64,000 nt of DNA from Arthrobacter sp. EpRS71 (GTDB taxonomy: Bacteria > Actinomycetota > Actinomycetes > Actinomycetales > Micrococcaceae). The DNA lies in contig NZ_LNUV01000006.1 in assembly GCF_001512285.1 (NCBI RefSeq), positions 129,941 through 193,940 of the forward strand, in the 5' to 3' direction. The translations under genes were made by a program, and so were the position numbers. The notes below the pieces were generated by a model. The model had not been told where the DNA came from. It saw nothing but the letters and a program-made list of their open reading frames with translations, and did no database searches. Shown in pieces: positions 1-9,030 of the stretch. Each line of letters opens with the position of its first letter. The first letter of the stretch is position 1.

Positions 1-158
1 TATTCCGTGAAATTGGCTTCGCTCAACGTCTTCTCCACGTGCGCCTGGATATCGGCCGGCGAGGAGCCCGGCGGGCAGGCCAGCGGGAAGGTGACGGCGG
101 CAAGCTCGGCGAGCTTTCCGGCGTCGTGCGTTGTTGCGGTGCGGATGGTTGCGGTCAT
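1..158 (-). CDS. GNAT-family N-acetyltransferase, N-terminal part
   Basis: Only the first 52 codons lie in the window, and the gene runs off the left edge. The reading begins MTATIRTATTHDAGKLAELA, which matches the first strand and helix of GNAT acetyltransferases (an I-R-x-A-x-x-x-D-A opening). GNAT enzymes transfer the acetyl group of acetyl-CoA to an amine. The acetyl-CoA-binding motif would be further on and is not visible, so the substrate cannot be guessed. It lies downstream of the tct operon on the same strand, separated from it by a hairpin. Confidence 0.7.
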   Translation of the reverse strand, partial: MTATIRTATTHDAGKLAELAAVTFPLACPPGSSPADIQAHVEKTLSEANFTE

Positions 159-190
159 GACGTCCCCCTTGCGAGTTTTTGGCACAGCTA

Positions 191-219
191 ATGCCCCTAA
201 GAACGAATCTTAAGGGCAT
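191..219 (-). terminator. Hairpin terminator after the tct/usp operon
   Basis: A 12-bp inverted repeat (191-202 and 208-219, one mismatch) encloses the 5-nt loop ACGAA. It starts 21 nt beyond the stop of the universal stress gene and precedes the acetyltransferase gene, so it probably ends the tctCBA-usp transcript. Confidence 0.6.
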
Positions 220-239
220 GAGCTGGACGGAAACTCCTC

Positions 240-632
240 TTACTCCGCTTTGACCGCCAGCACCGGGCAGTCGGCCTCCAGCAGGATCCGTTGGGAGACG
301 CTGCCCATGATGAGCTTGCCCACCGGGCTGCGGCGGCGAAGGCCAATGACAATCAGGCTGGCGTCATTGTCGTCGGCGGCGTCCAGGACCTCGGCTGCTG
401 CGTCGTGACCGCGGACCGGTTGCTTGATGATGTGCTGGATACCGTGCTCGGCGAGGCGCTCTTCGATGCTCTGAATATCCGGCTCCTGGGCGTACCGGTT
501 ATCCACCAGGGCGTCGCCCTTGGACGAGTTGATGACCAGCAGGGTGTCGTTGCTTTTCTTGGCCTCGGCGATGGCTTGCGTCAGTGCCGCTTCGCCTTCA
601 GGTGTGGGGACGTATCCCACCACGATGGTCAT
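240..632 (-). CDS. Universal stress protein (UspA family)
   Basis: The product is 130 aa with a single Usp domain. It opens with the beta-strand TIVVGYVPTPEGEAAL and ends with the nucleotide-loop pattern G-x2-R-x8-G-S-V-S-Q-R followed by CPVLAV, which matches the ATP-binding G-2x-G-9x-G(S/T) signature of the family. The ATG at 632 is chosen because the domain begins there; the open frame continues upstream into tctA but codes nothing recognisable. The gene follows tctA by 32 nt on the same strand and is probably cotranscribed. Usp genes riding in transporter operons are common, but the role here is unknown. Confidence 0.85.
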   Translation of the reverse strand: MTIVVGYVPTPEGEAALTQAIAEAKKSNDTLLVINSSKGDALVDNRYAQEPDIQSIEERLAEHGIQHIIKQPVRGHDAAAEVLDAADDNDASLIVIGLRRRSPVGKLIMGSVSQRILLEADCPVLAVKAE

Positions 633-664
633 GGTTTCTCCTGTTTTTACTGGAAGTGGATGGT

Positions 665-2203
665 TCAGTCGCTGTAGTCTGCAGCGCCCGAGTTGGCGGG
701 GAGCAGGGGCTTCTTGTCCGGTCGGTTGCGGCGGATGAGCTTGTAGATGAACGGCCATGCCAGGATGATCGCCACGATGATGTAGACCACTATCGCGATG
801 GGTTCGCTGAAGAGGCCGGCGGGATCGCCCGCGCTCAACTGCAGCGTCTTGCGGAGCTGGCCTTCGATGCGCGGCCCCAGAATCACGCCGAGGATCAGCG
901 GCAGGACCGGAAGCCCGAAGCGCCGCATCATGAACCCGAGTGCGCCGAGAACCAGCAGGATCACCAGGTCGAACGCCTGCAGGTTGACCGAGTAGGCACC
1001 CAAGGTGGCAAAGAACAGGATGCCTGCGTAGAGGTAAGGGCGGGGGAGCTGCAGCAGTTTGGCCCACACCGGTGCCAGGGGCAGGTTGATGAGCAGGAGC
1101 AGGAAGTTGCCGATGAACAGGCTGGCGATCAGTGCCCACACCAGGGGACCTTGGCTGGAGAACAGCTGCGGACCGGGCTGGATGCCGTAGGACGTGAAGG
1201 CTGCGAGCATGACGGCGGCTGTTGCGTTGGTGGGCAGGCCCAGGGCAAGCATAGGGGTCAGTGTTCCGGCAGCGGCGGCGTTGTTGGCCGCTTCCGGTCC
1301 GGCGACACCTTCAATAGCGCCCTTGCCGAATTCCTCCGGGTGCTTGCTGAGCCGCTTCTCCGTGACATAGGAAAGGAAGGTAGGAATCTCCGCGCCACCG
1401 GCGGGCAAGGCGCCAAACGGGAAGCCGAAGGCAGTGCCGCGAAGCCAAGGCTTCCAGGAACGTTGCCAGTCCTTCTTGCCCATCCACGGACGGCCAACGG
1501 GAATGACGTGCAACGGTGTGCGGCGCAGGTGGGCGGCAACCCAGAGGGCTTCACCCACGGCGAAGATCGCGACCGCCACCACCACGATGTCCAGGCCGTC
1601 CACCAGCAGGGGCTGGCCGAAGGTCAGGCGGCGTTGGCCGGTCACCGAGTCGATGCCCACCAAGCCGATAGCCAAACCAAGCGCAAGTGAAGCGAAGCCG
1701 CGGAGCCTGGACGAGCCGAGGACGGCAGTGACGGCCAGCAGGGCAAGGACCATGATGGCGAAGTAGCTGGGAGCGCCCAGACTCACGGCGAACTGGACCA
1801 CAATGGGCGCGAAGACGGCCAGAAGCGCGGTGCCGATGGTGCCGGCGATGAAGGAGCCGATGGCCGCGGTGGCAAGTGCCTGCGCGGCCCTGCCCGCCTT
1901 GGCCATCTTGTTGCCTTCGATCGCCGTCACCACCGACGACGATTCGCCCGGAGTATTTAGCAGGATGGACGTGGTGGAACCGCCGAACATGCCGCCGTAG
2001 TAGATACCGGCGAACATGATGAACGCGCTGGTGGGCTCCAAAGCGGCAGTCACCGGAAGCAGCAGAGCCACTGTCATGGCCGGGCCCAGGCCCGGAAGGA
2101 CGCCGACGGCGGTACCCAGGAGGACGCCGATCACGGCGAACAGGAGGTTCATGGGAGTCAGGGCGGTGGCGAAACCGTCCATGAGGGAGGACCAGACGTC
2201 CAT
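665..2203 (-). CDS. tctA: Tripartite tricarboxylate transporter, large permease TctA
   Basis: This is a 512-aa polytopic membrane protein of the usual TctA length. It has the family hallmarks: a [10 protein letters not shown] segment near residue 36, a [22 protein letters not shown] segment near residues 66-87, and [17 protein letters not shown] further on. TctA is the main channel of secondary TTT importers, which bring in citrate or other carboxylates using the ion gradient and a periplasmic-type binding protein. Its start overlaps the tctB stop by one base, so the two are translationally coupled. Confidence 0.95.
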   Translation of the reverse strand: MDVWSSLMDGFATALTPMNLLFAVIGVLLGTAVGVLPGLGPAMTVALLLPVTAALEPTSAFIMFAGIYYGGMFGGSTTSILLNTPGESSSVVTAIEGNKMAKAGRAAQALATAAIGSFIAGTIGTALLAVFAPIVVQFAVSLGAPSYFAIMVLALLAVTAVLGSSRLRGFASLALGLAIGLVGIDSVTGQRRLTFGQPLLVDGLDIVVVAVAIFAVGEALWVAAHLRRTPLHVIPVGRPWMGKKDWQRSWKPWLRGTAFGFPFGALPAGGAEIPTFLSYVTEKRLSKHPEEFGKGAIEGVAGPEAANNAAAAGTLTPMLALGLPTNATAAVMLAAFTSYGIQPGPQLFSSQGPLVWALIASLFIGNFLLLLINLPLAPVWAKLLQLPRPYLYAGILFFATLGAYSVNLQAFDLVILLVLGALGFMMRRFGLPVLPLILGVILGPRIEGQLRKTLQLSAGDPAGLFSEPIAIVVYIIVAIILAWPFIYKLIRRNRPDKKPLLPANSGAADYSD

Positions 2204-2706
2204 TAGAGGATTCCTTCCAGGAGCCCGGCAGGCAGTGCGATGCCCAGGCCGAGGTAGAAGCCGTAGAAGGTCGCCAGGGCCAGAGCCACTGAAATGAGGC
2301 CGTCCCGAAGGTAGCGGCGGCTGCCCAAGGCCAGGACGCTGCCCCAGAACAGGAGGGTCCCGGAGATCACCCAGCCGGCCCAGTCAATGAGCAGGATGTT
2401 CAGGATGAAGGCACCGGCCAAGGGGAGGACGGTCTTCCAATCGGCGGGGTGTGCCAGGTCAACGTCCTCTCCGCCTTCGGCTTCACCCTTGCCGCCCCGG
2501 AGGACGTTGATGGCAAGGAGGATGGCGCAAATAATCAGGAGTCCGGAAACAATGAACGGAACAGTCTTCGGACCCACCGGGTCCGACTGGGAGTACGGGG
2601 TCACCAGGCCGTTCGCGTCCAGGAAGACCAGGACGCCCACCGCGCCGAGCAGGAGGGCTACCCCCAGCTCGGCGCGGCCTTTAAGGCCTGTGGCTAAGGA
2701 GCTCAC
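2203..2706 (-). CDS. tctB: Tripartite tricarboxylate transporter, small permease TctB
   Basis: The 167-aa protein has about four predicted membrane segments (roughly residues 13-31, 48-66, 95-120 and 130-160), as expected of TctB. TctB sequences are poorly conserved; the call rests mainly on size, topology and position between tctC and tctA. The first bases overlap the tctC stop (ATGA), which indicates one transcript tctC-tctB-tctA. Confidence 0.9.
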   Translation of the reverse strand: MSSLATGLKGRAELGVALLLGAVGVLVFLDANGLVTPYSQSDPVGPKTVPFIVSGLLIICAILLAINVLRGGKGEAEGGEDVDLAHPADWKTVLPLAGAFILNILLIDWAGWVISGTLLFWGSVLALGSRRYLRDGLISVALALATFYGFYLGLGIALPAGLLEGIL

Positions 2707-3710
2707 GCCAACCCGAGCTTGGTGAGGACGTCCGCCACCCGCTTATCCTGGTCAGTCAGGAACGTCTTGAACTCGTCACCGGTGACAAAAGCATCGGACC
2801 AGCTGTGGGTCTTGAGGGCTTCCTTCCAACCGGCCGAGGCGTGCATTTTCTCAAGGGCTGCGATCAGGGACTTCTTGTCGTCCTCGCTGATGCCCGGAGG
2901 GGCCACAACGCCGCGCCAGTTGGTGAAGACCAGGTCAATGTTGGATTCCTTCAACGTGGGAGCATCCACGCCGTCCAAGCGGTTCTCGCCACTGGTGGCC
3001 AGGACCCTGATCTCACCGGACTTGATCTGCTGCAGGTACTCGCCGGCGCCGGAAGCGGCGAAGCCCAGCTTGTTACCGAGGATGGCGGGCAGAAGGTCGC
3101 CACCGCCGTCGTAAGAAACAAAGTTGACCTTGGTGGCGTCGATGCCAACAGCGCCAGCCAACTGCATCGGCAGGAGGTGGTCCGGGCCGCCGGGCGAGGA
3201 ACCGCCGCCTACCGCGATGGAGCCAGGGTTGGCCTTCCACGCCTTCACCAGATCATCAATGGTTTTGTACGGGGAATCCTTGCTGACCATGATGGCGCCC
3301 GGTTCCTCGATCAGCTTCGCCAGCGGAGTGGTCTCCGTCAGCTTCGACTCGGACTTGTTGGTGTAGCTCGCCCCAACGACGCCCAGGCCCATGAGCATGG
3401 TGAGGTCGCCATTGCCCTTTTCGTTCACGATGCGGGCCAGGCCCACGGTGCCCCCGGCGCCGGCAAGGTTGAATACCTCGGTGTTGGTGGAAATCTTCTC
3501 GTCGTCCAGAACCTTGGCGGCTGCCCGTGCGGTGGTGTCGTAGCCGCCGCCGGGAGTGTTGGGAACCATGATCTGGAGACCGGTGATGGGCCCTGCGGCT
3601 GCGCCGGAGCTTTCAGAACCGGTGGACTTACCTGTGGCACCGCAGCCGGTGGCCATCAGGGCGATGCCGGCAGCGACGGCGGCGACTCGCAATGCGCGGA
3701 TCTGGCGCAT
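2703..3710 (-). CDS. tctC: Tripartite tricarboxylate transporter, substrate-binding lipoprotein TctC
   Basis: The 335-aa protein starts with a lipoprotein signal (hydrophobic residues 8-20, lipobox MATGC). The mature part has the TctC (Bug) pattern: IMVPNTPGGGYDTTARA near residue 47, a segment ending in GSSPGGPDHLL, and FVSYDGGGDLLPAILGNKLGF near residue 198. It captures a carboxylate outside the membrane and delivers it to TctAB. It is the first gene of the operon and diverges from the two-component genes, which probably control it. The exact ligand cannot be read from sequence. Confidence 0.95.
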   Translation of the reverse strand: MRQIRALRVAAVAAGIALMATGCGATGKSTGSESSGAAAGPITGLQIMVPNTPGGGYDTTARAAAKVLDDEKISTNTEVFNLAGAGGTVGLARIVNEKGNGDLTMLMGLGVVGASYTNKSESKLTETTPLAKLIEEPGAIMVSKDSPYKTIDDLVKAWKANPGSIAVGGGSSPGGPDHLLPMQLAGAVGIDATKVNFVSYDGGGDLLPAILGNKLGFAASGAGEYLQQIKSGEIRVLATSGENRLDGVDAPTLKESNIDLVFTNWRGVVAPPGISEDDKKSLIAALEKMHASAGWKEALKTHSWSDAFVTGDEFKTFLTDQDKRVADVLTKLGLA

Positions 3711-3956
3711 GGTGTTCCTCTTCTCATCTTTGAAAAATCGGTGCAGGGCGATCAGCGTTGTGCCCCGTTGATTTGATGCTAGGCGGGTGCGTGACAGGGA
3801 TCACTCTTGTGTTCGCAGTGATCTTTAAGTTCATTGCGTTCACGGGATGTGGCCCTCTGAGCTGGTCTTCTGTGCCTCTGGGGTATAGTTCCGATACGCC
3901 ACGCAGCGGGCCCCGGTAGCCCGCCCGTCTCCGGCTCCACCCAAAGGAAACCAGCA
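3711..3956. promoter_or_regulatory. Divergent control region of tctCBA and the two-component genes
   Basis: This 246-bp stretch separates tctC from the sensor kinase gene. It contains the dyad GATCAC-N13-GTGATC at 3799-3823, about 90 bp from tctC and 135 bp from the kinase gene. It is a reasonable site for the response regulator encoded next door, but nothing else proves binding. The kinase gene starts with GTG at 3957 behind AAAGGAAA. No gene was seen. Confidence 0.4.
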
Positions 3957-5591
3957 GTGACACCACTGACTCGTCTGTCTCAAAGAAGAGGCATGTCCCT
4001 GGCAGGGCAGTACCTGGTGCTGCAGTTGCTCATTGTCCTGGCCGTCCTGGTGGCTGTGGTTGCCATCTCGCTGGCCCAGTCGGCCGCGGCCTTCGAACGG
4101 ACAGAGGGGCGCCGGGCATTGTCCGCAGCTGAGGCCCTGGGCAACAACCCCACAGTGCGTGCCCTGCTCCCTTCCGCCGAGCCTCGCGTTGGTTCAGCTC
4201 TCCCCGCCGTGGCCGAATCTGTGCGCACGGTTTCCGGATCATCCCACGTGGCCCTCGCCAAGCTTGACGGCACAGTGGTGGCCTCGTCCGATCCCAGTTT
4301 CTTGGGCCAGCAACTGCCGCGGGGTGACAGCAGGGTCATGGAAGGCCGGGCGTGGACCGGGGTGTTACCCGGCAGCGGTGGTGCGGTGCTGTCCGCACAC
4401 GTCCCGGTCCTGGATGATTCCGGAACAATGATCGGCATCGCCTCCATCAGCCGGAACTATCCGTCCACCATCGAGCGCCTGGGTGATGCCGTTCCCAATC
4501 TGCTCACCTACCTGGGCGTGGCCAGTGTCCTGGGCGTCGCGGGTTCCCTCCTGTTGTCCCGGCGCGTCAAACGGCAGACCCTGGGCATGGAACCGCGGGA
4601 AATCACCGGCCTCGTGGAAAACCGTGAAGCGATGCTGCAAGGCCTGAAGGAAGGAGTGGTCGCCCTGGACCCCCACGAACGCATCACAGTGGCCAACCAA
4701 AGCGCCCGGCAACTCCTCGGTCTGCCAGCGGATTGCGTAGGGAAGAAGCTGCGATCCCTCCACGTGGACCCCGCGCTGAACATCGTCCTCACCCGCGACC
4801 AAGCCGACCCCGACCAGCTGGTGCTCGTGGGGGAGCGGCTGGTGGTCATGAACCGTGTGGCACTGCGCTCGCACGGCCGCGACATCGGTTCCGTCACAAC
4901 GCTGAGGGACCGGACCGAGCTGTCCTCCCTTGAGAGCGAACTCGGCGCCACCCGCACCGTCACCGACACCCTGCGGGCCCAAGCCCATGAGTTCGCCAAC
5001 CAACTCCACGTCATCTCCGGCCTCATCCAAATTGGCGAATACGACTCCGTGGTGCAGTTCGTCAACGGCGCCACCGTGGACCGCACCCGGCTCAACGACG
5101 ACGTCACCAGCCGCATCCAGGACCCCGCGCTCGCCGCCCTCCTCATCGCGAAAGCCAGCCTGGCCACTGAGCGCGGCGTGGAACTGAAACTGGACCCAGA
5201 GTCCGCGCTGCCTCGGGTGGGCGAAGAACTCTCCAGGGACCTCACCACCGTGGTGGGCAACCTGGTGGATAACGCGTTCGACGCCGTTACCGGCTCCGCC
5301 GGGGCATCGGTGCGGGTGCTGGTGGTCAACTCGACGGACGGGGTCATGGTCACCGTCCAGGATAATGGTCCAGGCGTGCCTTACGGCTCGACTGAAGACA
5401 TCTTCCGCCAAGGCTTCTCCACCAAAGACCCGGGACCGGGCGATGCCCGGGGATTTGGGTTGGCGTTGTCGCGGGTGATCTGCCGCCGGTCCGGAGGTGA
5501 CCTGATGGTGTCCAATGACCAGGGGGCTGTGTTCACTGCACGGTTCAGCAAACACATCTCACATTCCAGCGAAGGGGCTGCGCAGCCGTGA
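3957..5591 (+). CDS. CitA/DcuS-type sensor histidine kinase
   Basis: The 544-aa protein has a membrane segment near residues 17-38, a roughly 140-residue extracytoplasmic PASTA-free sensor domain of the PAS/CitA kind, a second membrane segment near 180-200, a cytoplasmic PAS domain near 215-310, and a kinase core. The phospho-acceptor region reads AQAHEFANQLHVISGLIQIG, the typical H-box of citrate and C4-dicarboxylate sensors. The ATP-binding part has VGNLVDNAFDAV and a DNGPGVP G-box. These kinases sense external carboxylates. Its position opposite tctCBA suggests it senses the same substrate. The response regulator gene overlaps its end. Confidence 0.93.
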   Translation: MTPLTRLSQRRGMSLAGQYLVLQLLIVLAVLVAVVAISLAQSAAAFERTEGRRALSAAEALGNNPTVRALLPSAEPRVGSALPAVAESVRTVSGSSHVALAKLDGTVVASSDPSFLGQQLPRGDSRVMEGRAWTGVLPGSGGAVLSAHVPVLDDSGTMIGIASISRNYPSTIERLGDAVPNLLTYLGVASVLGVAGSLLLSRRVKRQTLGMEPREITGLVENREAMLQGLKEGVVALDPHERITVANQSARQLLGLPADCVGKKLRSLHVDPALNIVLTRDQADPDQLVLVGERLVVMNRVALRSHGRDIGSVTTLRDRTELSSLESELGATRTVTDTLRAQAHEFANQLHVISGLIQIGEYDSVVQFVNGATVDRTRLNDDVTSRIQDPALAALLIAKASLATERGVELKLDPESALPRVGEELSRDLTTVVGNLVDNAFDAVTGSAGASVRVLVVNSTDGVMVTVQDNGPGVPYGSTEDIFRQGFSTKDPGPGDARGFGLALSRVICRRSGGDLMVSNDQGAVFTARFSKHISHSSEGAAQP

Positions 5592-6256
5592 TCAAGGTAC
5601 TGATCGTCGACGACGACTTCATGGTGGCCAAGGTCCACGCCGGATTCATCCAAAGGACACCCGGCTTTGAGGTGGTGGGCGCTGCACACACAGGGGCGCA
5701 GGCCCTGGTGGAAACCGAGAGGCTGCAGCCTGACCTTGTGCTGCTGGACATCCACCTTCCGGACGCCAACGGCTTGGACCTCATGCACCAGCTCCGGGAC
5801 GTGGCCCCCGACCTGGACGTACTGGTGATCAGCGCCGCCCGGGAAGTGGAGACAGTCCGAAAAGCCTTGCGCGGCGGGATCGTGCACTACCTGATCAAGC
5901 CGTTCTCCCAAGCAGATCTGCAGGAACGCCTGGAGCACTACCTCAGCGCCTACCAAGGGCTGGATGCTTCCAAGGTGGAGGCCGAACAGTCCGATGTGAA
6001 CAAGGTCTTTGGGCTGTCTGCTTCCGAGCGGACCCTGCCCAAGGGATGCAGCGTGGAAACCCTCGGACTGGTTGAATCAGCCCTGAAAACAGCGCCGGGG
6101 GATCTCTCCGCAGCGGAACTGGCCGAGCAACTCGGCACGTCCCGTGTCAGCGCCCGCCGTTACCTGGAGTACCTCCACGACGAGGGGGCGCTGGAGGTCA
6201 GACTCAAGTACGGCGTCGGACGTCCTGAAAGGCGATATGTGCTGAAGGGGCGGTGA
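5588..6256 (+). CDS. CitB/DpiA-type response regulator
   Basis: The 222-aa protein has a receiver domain (acidic pocket IVDDD near residue 6, phospho-acceptor Asp in LLDIHLPDANGLDL near residue 55, conserved Lys in YLIKPF near 104). It is followed by a C-terminal winged HTH with LSAAELAEQLGTSRVSARRY, the output domain of the CitB/DcuR class. The GTG start lies within the last codons of the kinase gene (4-nt overlap), so the pair is coupled. It likely activates tctCBA across the divergent region. Confidence 0.93.
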   Translation: MIKVLIVDDDFMVAKVHAGFIQRTPGFEVVGAAHTGAQALVETERLQPDLVLLDIHLPDANGLDLMHQLRDVAPDLDVLVISAAREVETVRKALRGGIVHYLIKPFSQADLQERLEHYLSAYQGLDASKVEAEQSDVNKVFGLSASERTLPKGCSVETLGLVESALKTAPGDLSAAELAEQLGTSRVSARRYLEYLHDEGALEVRLKYGVGRPERRYVLKGR

Positions 6257-6582
6257 GCCCTCAGGCGTGCGGCCACCCAGACCGGGCCGGCACAAAGGCG
6301 CACATGTTCCTGCGAAGGACCGCCCGGTTATCAGGAACGCCACCAACCACAGTGCAGTCACGGATGCCGTCGGACCCCGCTCAAAGCGATTCCCTGACCT
6401 GGAGCGGTAGAACGCAACCGAGGCTCACCTTCCAGTTTGCCTTCGCTTCGCTGGCTTGAAATGCGCAAGCTAGGGATCATGACGGGTACGGGATCGCGGT
6501 CAATGGACGGAAAATGGCCGCGGTCAATTGTCCAAAATGCCTTGGACAGTTCGAGTCATGCCCGTGGGCTTGTGCCAGTTCG
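6257..6582. other. Gene-free stretch between the response regulator and the PIN gene
   Basis: No convincing gene was seen in these 326 bp. They contain a direct repeat of CGCGGTCAAT (near 6494 and 6519) and a small dyad TGTCCAA-N6-TTGGACA at 6529-6548. The two flanking genes converge here, so the dyad could serve as a weak terminator. Confidence 0.4.
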
Positions 6583-7161
6583 CTAGAAGAGATCCCGGAT
6601 TAGTGCTGTGGCCGCATCCATGCCGTACAGCTTGTTCAAGGTATCCAGAATGTCCTCTGGCGACGACTCTGTACCCATACGCCCTGACCGGCTAGACATG
6701 GCCAGGACGGCATGGAGTCCCAAATCCGGCCTCATGGACACCGTATCGAATGCGAACTCCTTTGCACTCACCACCTGAATGCCAGCAGGGATTTTTTCTT
6801 CAGGGAAGTCGCGGTAATTTTCTGTCACGATACTGCCAGCGCCGCCCACAACTGCTGCAGCCAGCACATGCTCGTCATCGGGATCAGGCAAACCATAGGT
6901 CCCCTCGAGCCCTTCCCAATTCGTTACGACGGAATCTCCGAAGCTGGAGCGCATGCGGTCGACCAAGTGCGAGGCCTTTTCCCGCGCGCCTTCCTCACTG
7001 TCACCTCGCTCTACCCGCTTAATCTCTTCGTTTGCCTCGACCTCCATAAGGATGGCCTCGCTAAAAATGAAGCGGTAAGCGCCCTCGAATGCCAGAGATA
7101 ACAGAAAGTCGCGTTGAGTGCTGGGCCAGAGAACACAGCTGTCAAGGAGGGCAGTGAACAT
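6583..7161 (-). CDS. PIN-domain ribonuclease, probable toxin
   Basis: The 192-aa protein has a PIN fold: MFTALLDSCVLWP with the first Asp at residue 7, ILMEVEANEE with an acidic pair near 37-42, LPDPDDEHVLAAAV near 90-104 carrying the third acidic centre, and IVTENYRDFPEE near 111. PIN proteins cut RNA with a metal ion held by these acids. The C-terminal 60 residues are longer than in short VapC toxins and look helical. The upstream gene on the same strand, 13 nt away, encodes a DNA-binding protein suited to be its antitoxin. Confidence 0.8.
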   Translation of the reverse strand: MFTALLDSCVLWPSTQRDFLLSLAFEGAYRFIFSEAILMEVEANEEIKRVERGDSEEGAREKASHLVDRMRSSFGDSVVTNWEGLEGTYGLPDPDDEHVLAAAVVGGAGSIVTENYRDFPEEKIPAGIQVVSAKEFAFDTVSMRPDLGLHAVLAMSSRSGRMGTESSPEDILDTLNKLYGMDAATALIRDLF

Positions 7162-7174
7162 GGTTCCTATGGTG

Positions 7175-7699
7175 TCATTGCTTGTGCTGTCGGCGGCGCT
7201 CCGCCGCTACAGCACGAGCCCTCTTCATCCTGCTAGTTGCTACCTCAGGGTTTTCATCGTCATCTACTCCCAAGGAATCCAGAGCTTCGTATTGCTCCGC
7301 CTTTCGGACTTCCTTGAAGGCCAGGACGTCTTCGAGCTTAATGCGCCGGTGAGTACCAGGCTTTTCGAAGGGGATCTTTCCGGCATCGAGGAGGCGAACA
7401 AGTGTCGGACGCGTGACGCCCAACAGTTCCGCCGCCTGCTGAGTAGTCAGAGTCATAGAACTGGGGGTGATGGTAATGGCCAGGCCCTTACGCATTGCTT
7501 CCACGGTTTTAACGAGTACTTCATAGATTTCGTGGGGGATCTCAACTTGGTCTCCGGCTTCAGCACCGGAGAGAAAGAACTGTGGAGAAGGTCGAGAGCC
7601 GTTCTTCTCGGCATGGGCCTCCATGAAGCTGTAGATCTTGCCAGTTTGAGGCGCCTCTGGTGCGAGGAAGGTTTCCTTGGTCGCTGCACTCGTAGCCAT
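7175..7699 (-). CDS. Excisionase-type HTH protein, probable antitoxin
   Basis: The 174-aa protein has a winged HTH of the MerR/excisionase (HTH_17) class at about residues 85-135, reading TLTTQQAAELLGVTRPTLV then FEKPGTHRRIKLEDVLAF. About 80 residues precede it and contain a region likely to contact a partner. Paired directly ahead of a PIN nuclease gene, it fits antitoxins that bind the toxin and repress the promoter. An antitoxin of this size is larger than most VapB proteins. Upstream, three CGTTTT motifs (7715, 7733, 7742) are candidate operators. Confidence 0.72.
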   Translation of the reverse strand: MATSAATKETFLAPEAPQTGKIYSFMEAHAEKNGSRPSPQFFLSGAEAGDQVEIPHEIYEVLVKTVEAMRKGLAITITPSSMTLTTQQAAELLGVTRPTLVRLLDAGKIPFEKPGTHRRIKLEDVLAFKEVRKAEQYEALDSLGVDDDENPEVATSRMKRARAVAAERRRQHKQ

Positions 7700-7854
7700 G
7701 GGTTGCTCGCTATCCGTTTTCTACGAAATTACCGTTTTGTTCGTTTTGACTCATGGTAGTCCCTGAGGTTGAGTGAAGCTAGTCGTCGGGCCAGCGAGCT
7801 CTGCTTCGGCGGGACTGAGCGTCCCTGGCTAGATGTACGTCGGGGTTCCAGCGC
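7700..7854 (-). promoter_or_regulatory. Probable promoter region of the PIN toxin-antitoxin pair
   Basis: Just upstream of the antitoxin start the sequence turns AT-rich and holds CGTTTT three times, at 7715-7720, 7733-7738 and 7742-7747. Repeated short motifs ahead of a DNA-binding antitoxin often mark self-repression sites. This is a suggestion from position only. Confidence 0.3.
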
Positions 7855-8886
7855 TCATTGGGCTGGCTTCCACCCCAAGGCCGGCCCCAATTTCCCTGCG
7901 ATGTCAGTGAGGATCTGCACGTAGTCCTCGTGGTCGAAGCTGAAGGGCAGTGCGAACGCCACCTCGTCCACTTCCTGGAATCCTGCGTGCGAATATAGGT
8001 GCTCGGCGATTTCGTCGCTGGTGCCTATGAGATCCCGGGCAAACATCATGCCCTTCGGTCCCTGCGGGGACTGTGTGCGGGGAGTGCGTTCATCAACGTA
8101 GCGCTGGTACTTCGCACGCTGGCCGCTGGAAGCAGAATCTGTGGGGATGACTACCAAGCCTTGCGATGCGCGGGCGGTGTTGCCGGCTGCGGCGGCTGCT
8201 TCACGGTACGCGCGGATCTGTGATTGCTGGACCTTGGCGAAGTCCGGCTCCTGGTCCTTGTCCGGGAAGATCACGCTGCTGGAGAGCAGGTTGAAGCCGT
8301 TTTCTCCGGCCCAGACGGCCGATTTCATGCTGCCCGCCCCGTACCAGAGGCGGCCGCGCAGTCCGGGGGAGTGCGGCTCCACCCGGTTGGAGAATTCCTC
8401 CACCACGCCCTGTTTGCCGGAGAAGTCCCGGACCTTGTCGCCAGCGACCAGACGGGCAAAGCGTTCCACGCGGGCGTAGGAGAAGTCCTCTGTTTCTGAG
8501 GAATCCGGGTACAGCTCCTGCTTCACGGTGTCGTAGTGCATCGGTTCTCCCACGCTCAGCCCCGGATTGATCCGTCCGCCTGCGAGCAGATCCACGGTGG
8601 CCAGGTCTTCGGCCAGCCGCAACGGGTTTTCCCAACCCAGCGGGGTTACCGCGGTTCCGAGCTCAATCCTTGACGTGCGCTGGCTGGCAGCGGCCATGAC
8701 TGCTACAGGGGAGGAGATTCCGAACTGCAAATGACGGTGCCGGAGCCAGGCACTATCGAACCCCAGCTGCTCACCGAGCTCGATGATCTCCAGCGTGGAC
8801 CGGTGGCCGGCAGCCGGATCAGCGGCGTCGAACAGGCCGATGGTGAGAAAGCCGAGCTTGTGGAGGGGCTGTTCGGGGCGGGGCAT
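7855..8886 (-). CDS. Luciferase-like (LLM class) flavin-dependent oxidoreductase
   Basis: The 343-aa TIM-barrel protein has the family features LGFLTIGLFD at the first strand, AWLRHRHLQFG near residue 46, ELGTAVTPLGWENPLRLAEDLATVDLLAGGRINPGLSVGEP near residues 75-115, and LIGTSDEIAEHL near residue 287. These enzymes use reduced FMN or F420 to oxidise small organic molecules or reduce cofactors. Nothing in the neighbourhood points to a substrate. It is transcribed toward the PIN pair and away from hipB. Confidence 0.88.
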   Translation of the reverse strand: MPRPEQPLHKLGFLTIGLFDAADPAAGHRSTLEIIELGEQLGFDSAWLRHRHLQFGISSPVAVMAAASQRTSRIELGTAVTPLGWENPLRLAEDLATVDLLAGGRINPGLSVGEPMHYDTVKQELYPDSSETEDFSYARVERFARLVAGDKVRDFSGKQGVVEEFSNRVEPHSPGLRGRLWYGAGSMKSAVWAGENGFNLLSSSVIFPDKDQEPDFAKVQQSQIRAYREAAAAAGNTARASQGLVVIPTDSASSGQRAKYQRYVDERTPRTQSPQGPKGMMFARDLIGTSDEIAEHLYSHAGFQEVDEVAFALPFSFDHEDYVQILTDIAGKLGPALGWKPAQ

Positions 8887-9030
8887 GGACGTCCTTCGGG
8901 TTGGGTCGGCAGTTACTGCCCAGAATAGGCGGCGGTACCGGGGGCGACGGCGGGAGGTTACCTTTTGTGATGGGGGCGGGCAAGCTTCGCCCTTTCATAA
9001 GGTAGCTAGTTCATTGCTTTAAACCACGTA

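Noticed and set aside
633..1139. N-terminal extension of the universal stress protein
   Set aside because: The extra residues are the shifted frame of tctA and show a Pro/Arg-rich pattern; the Usp domain starts at 632.
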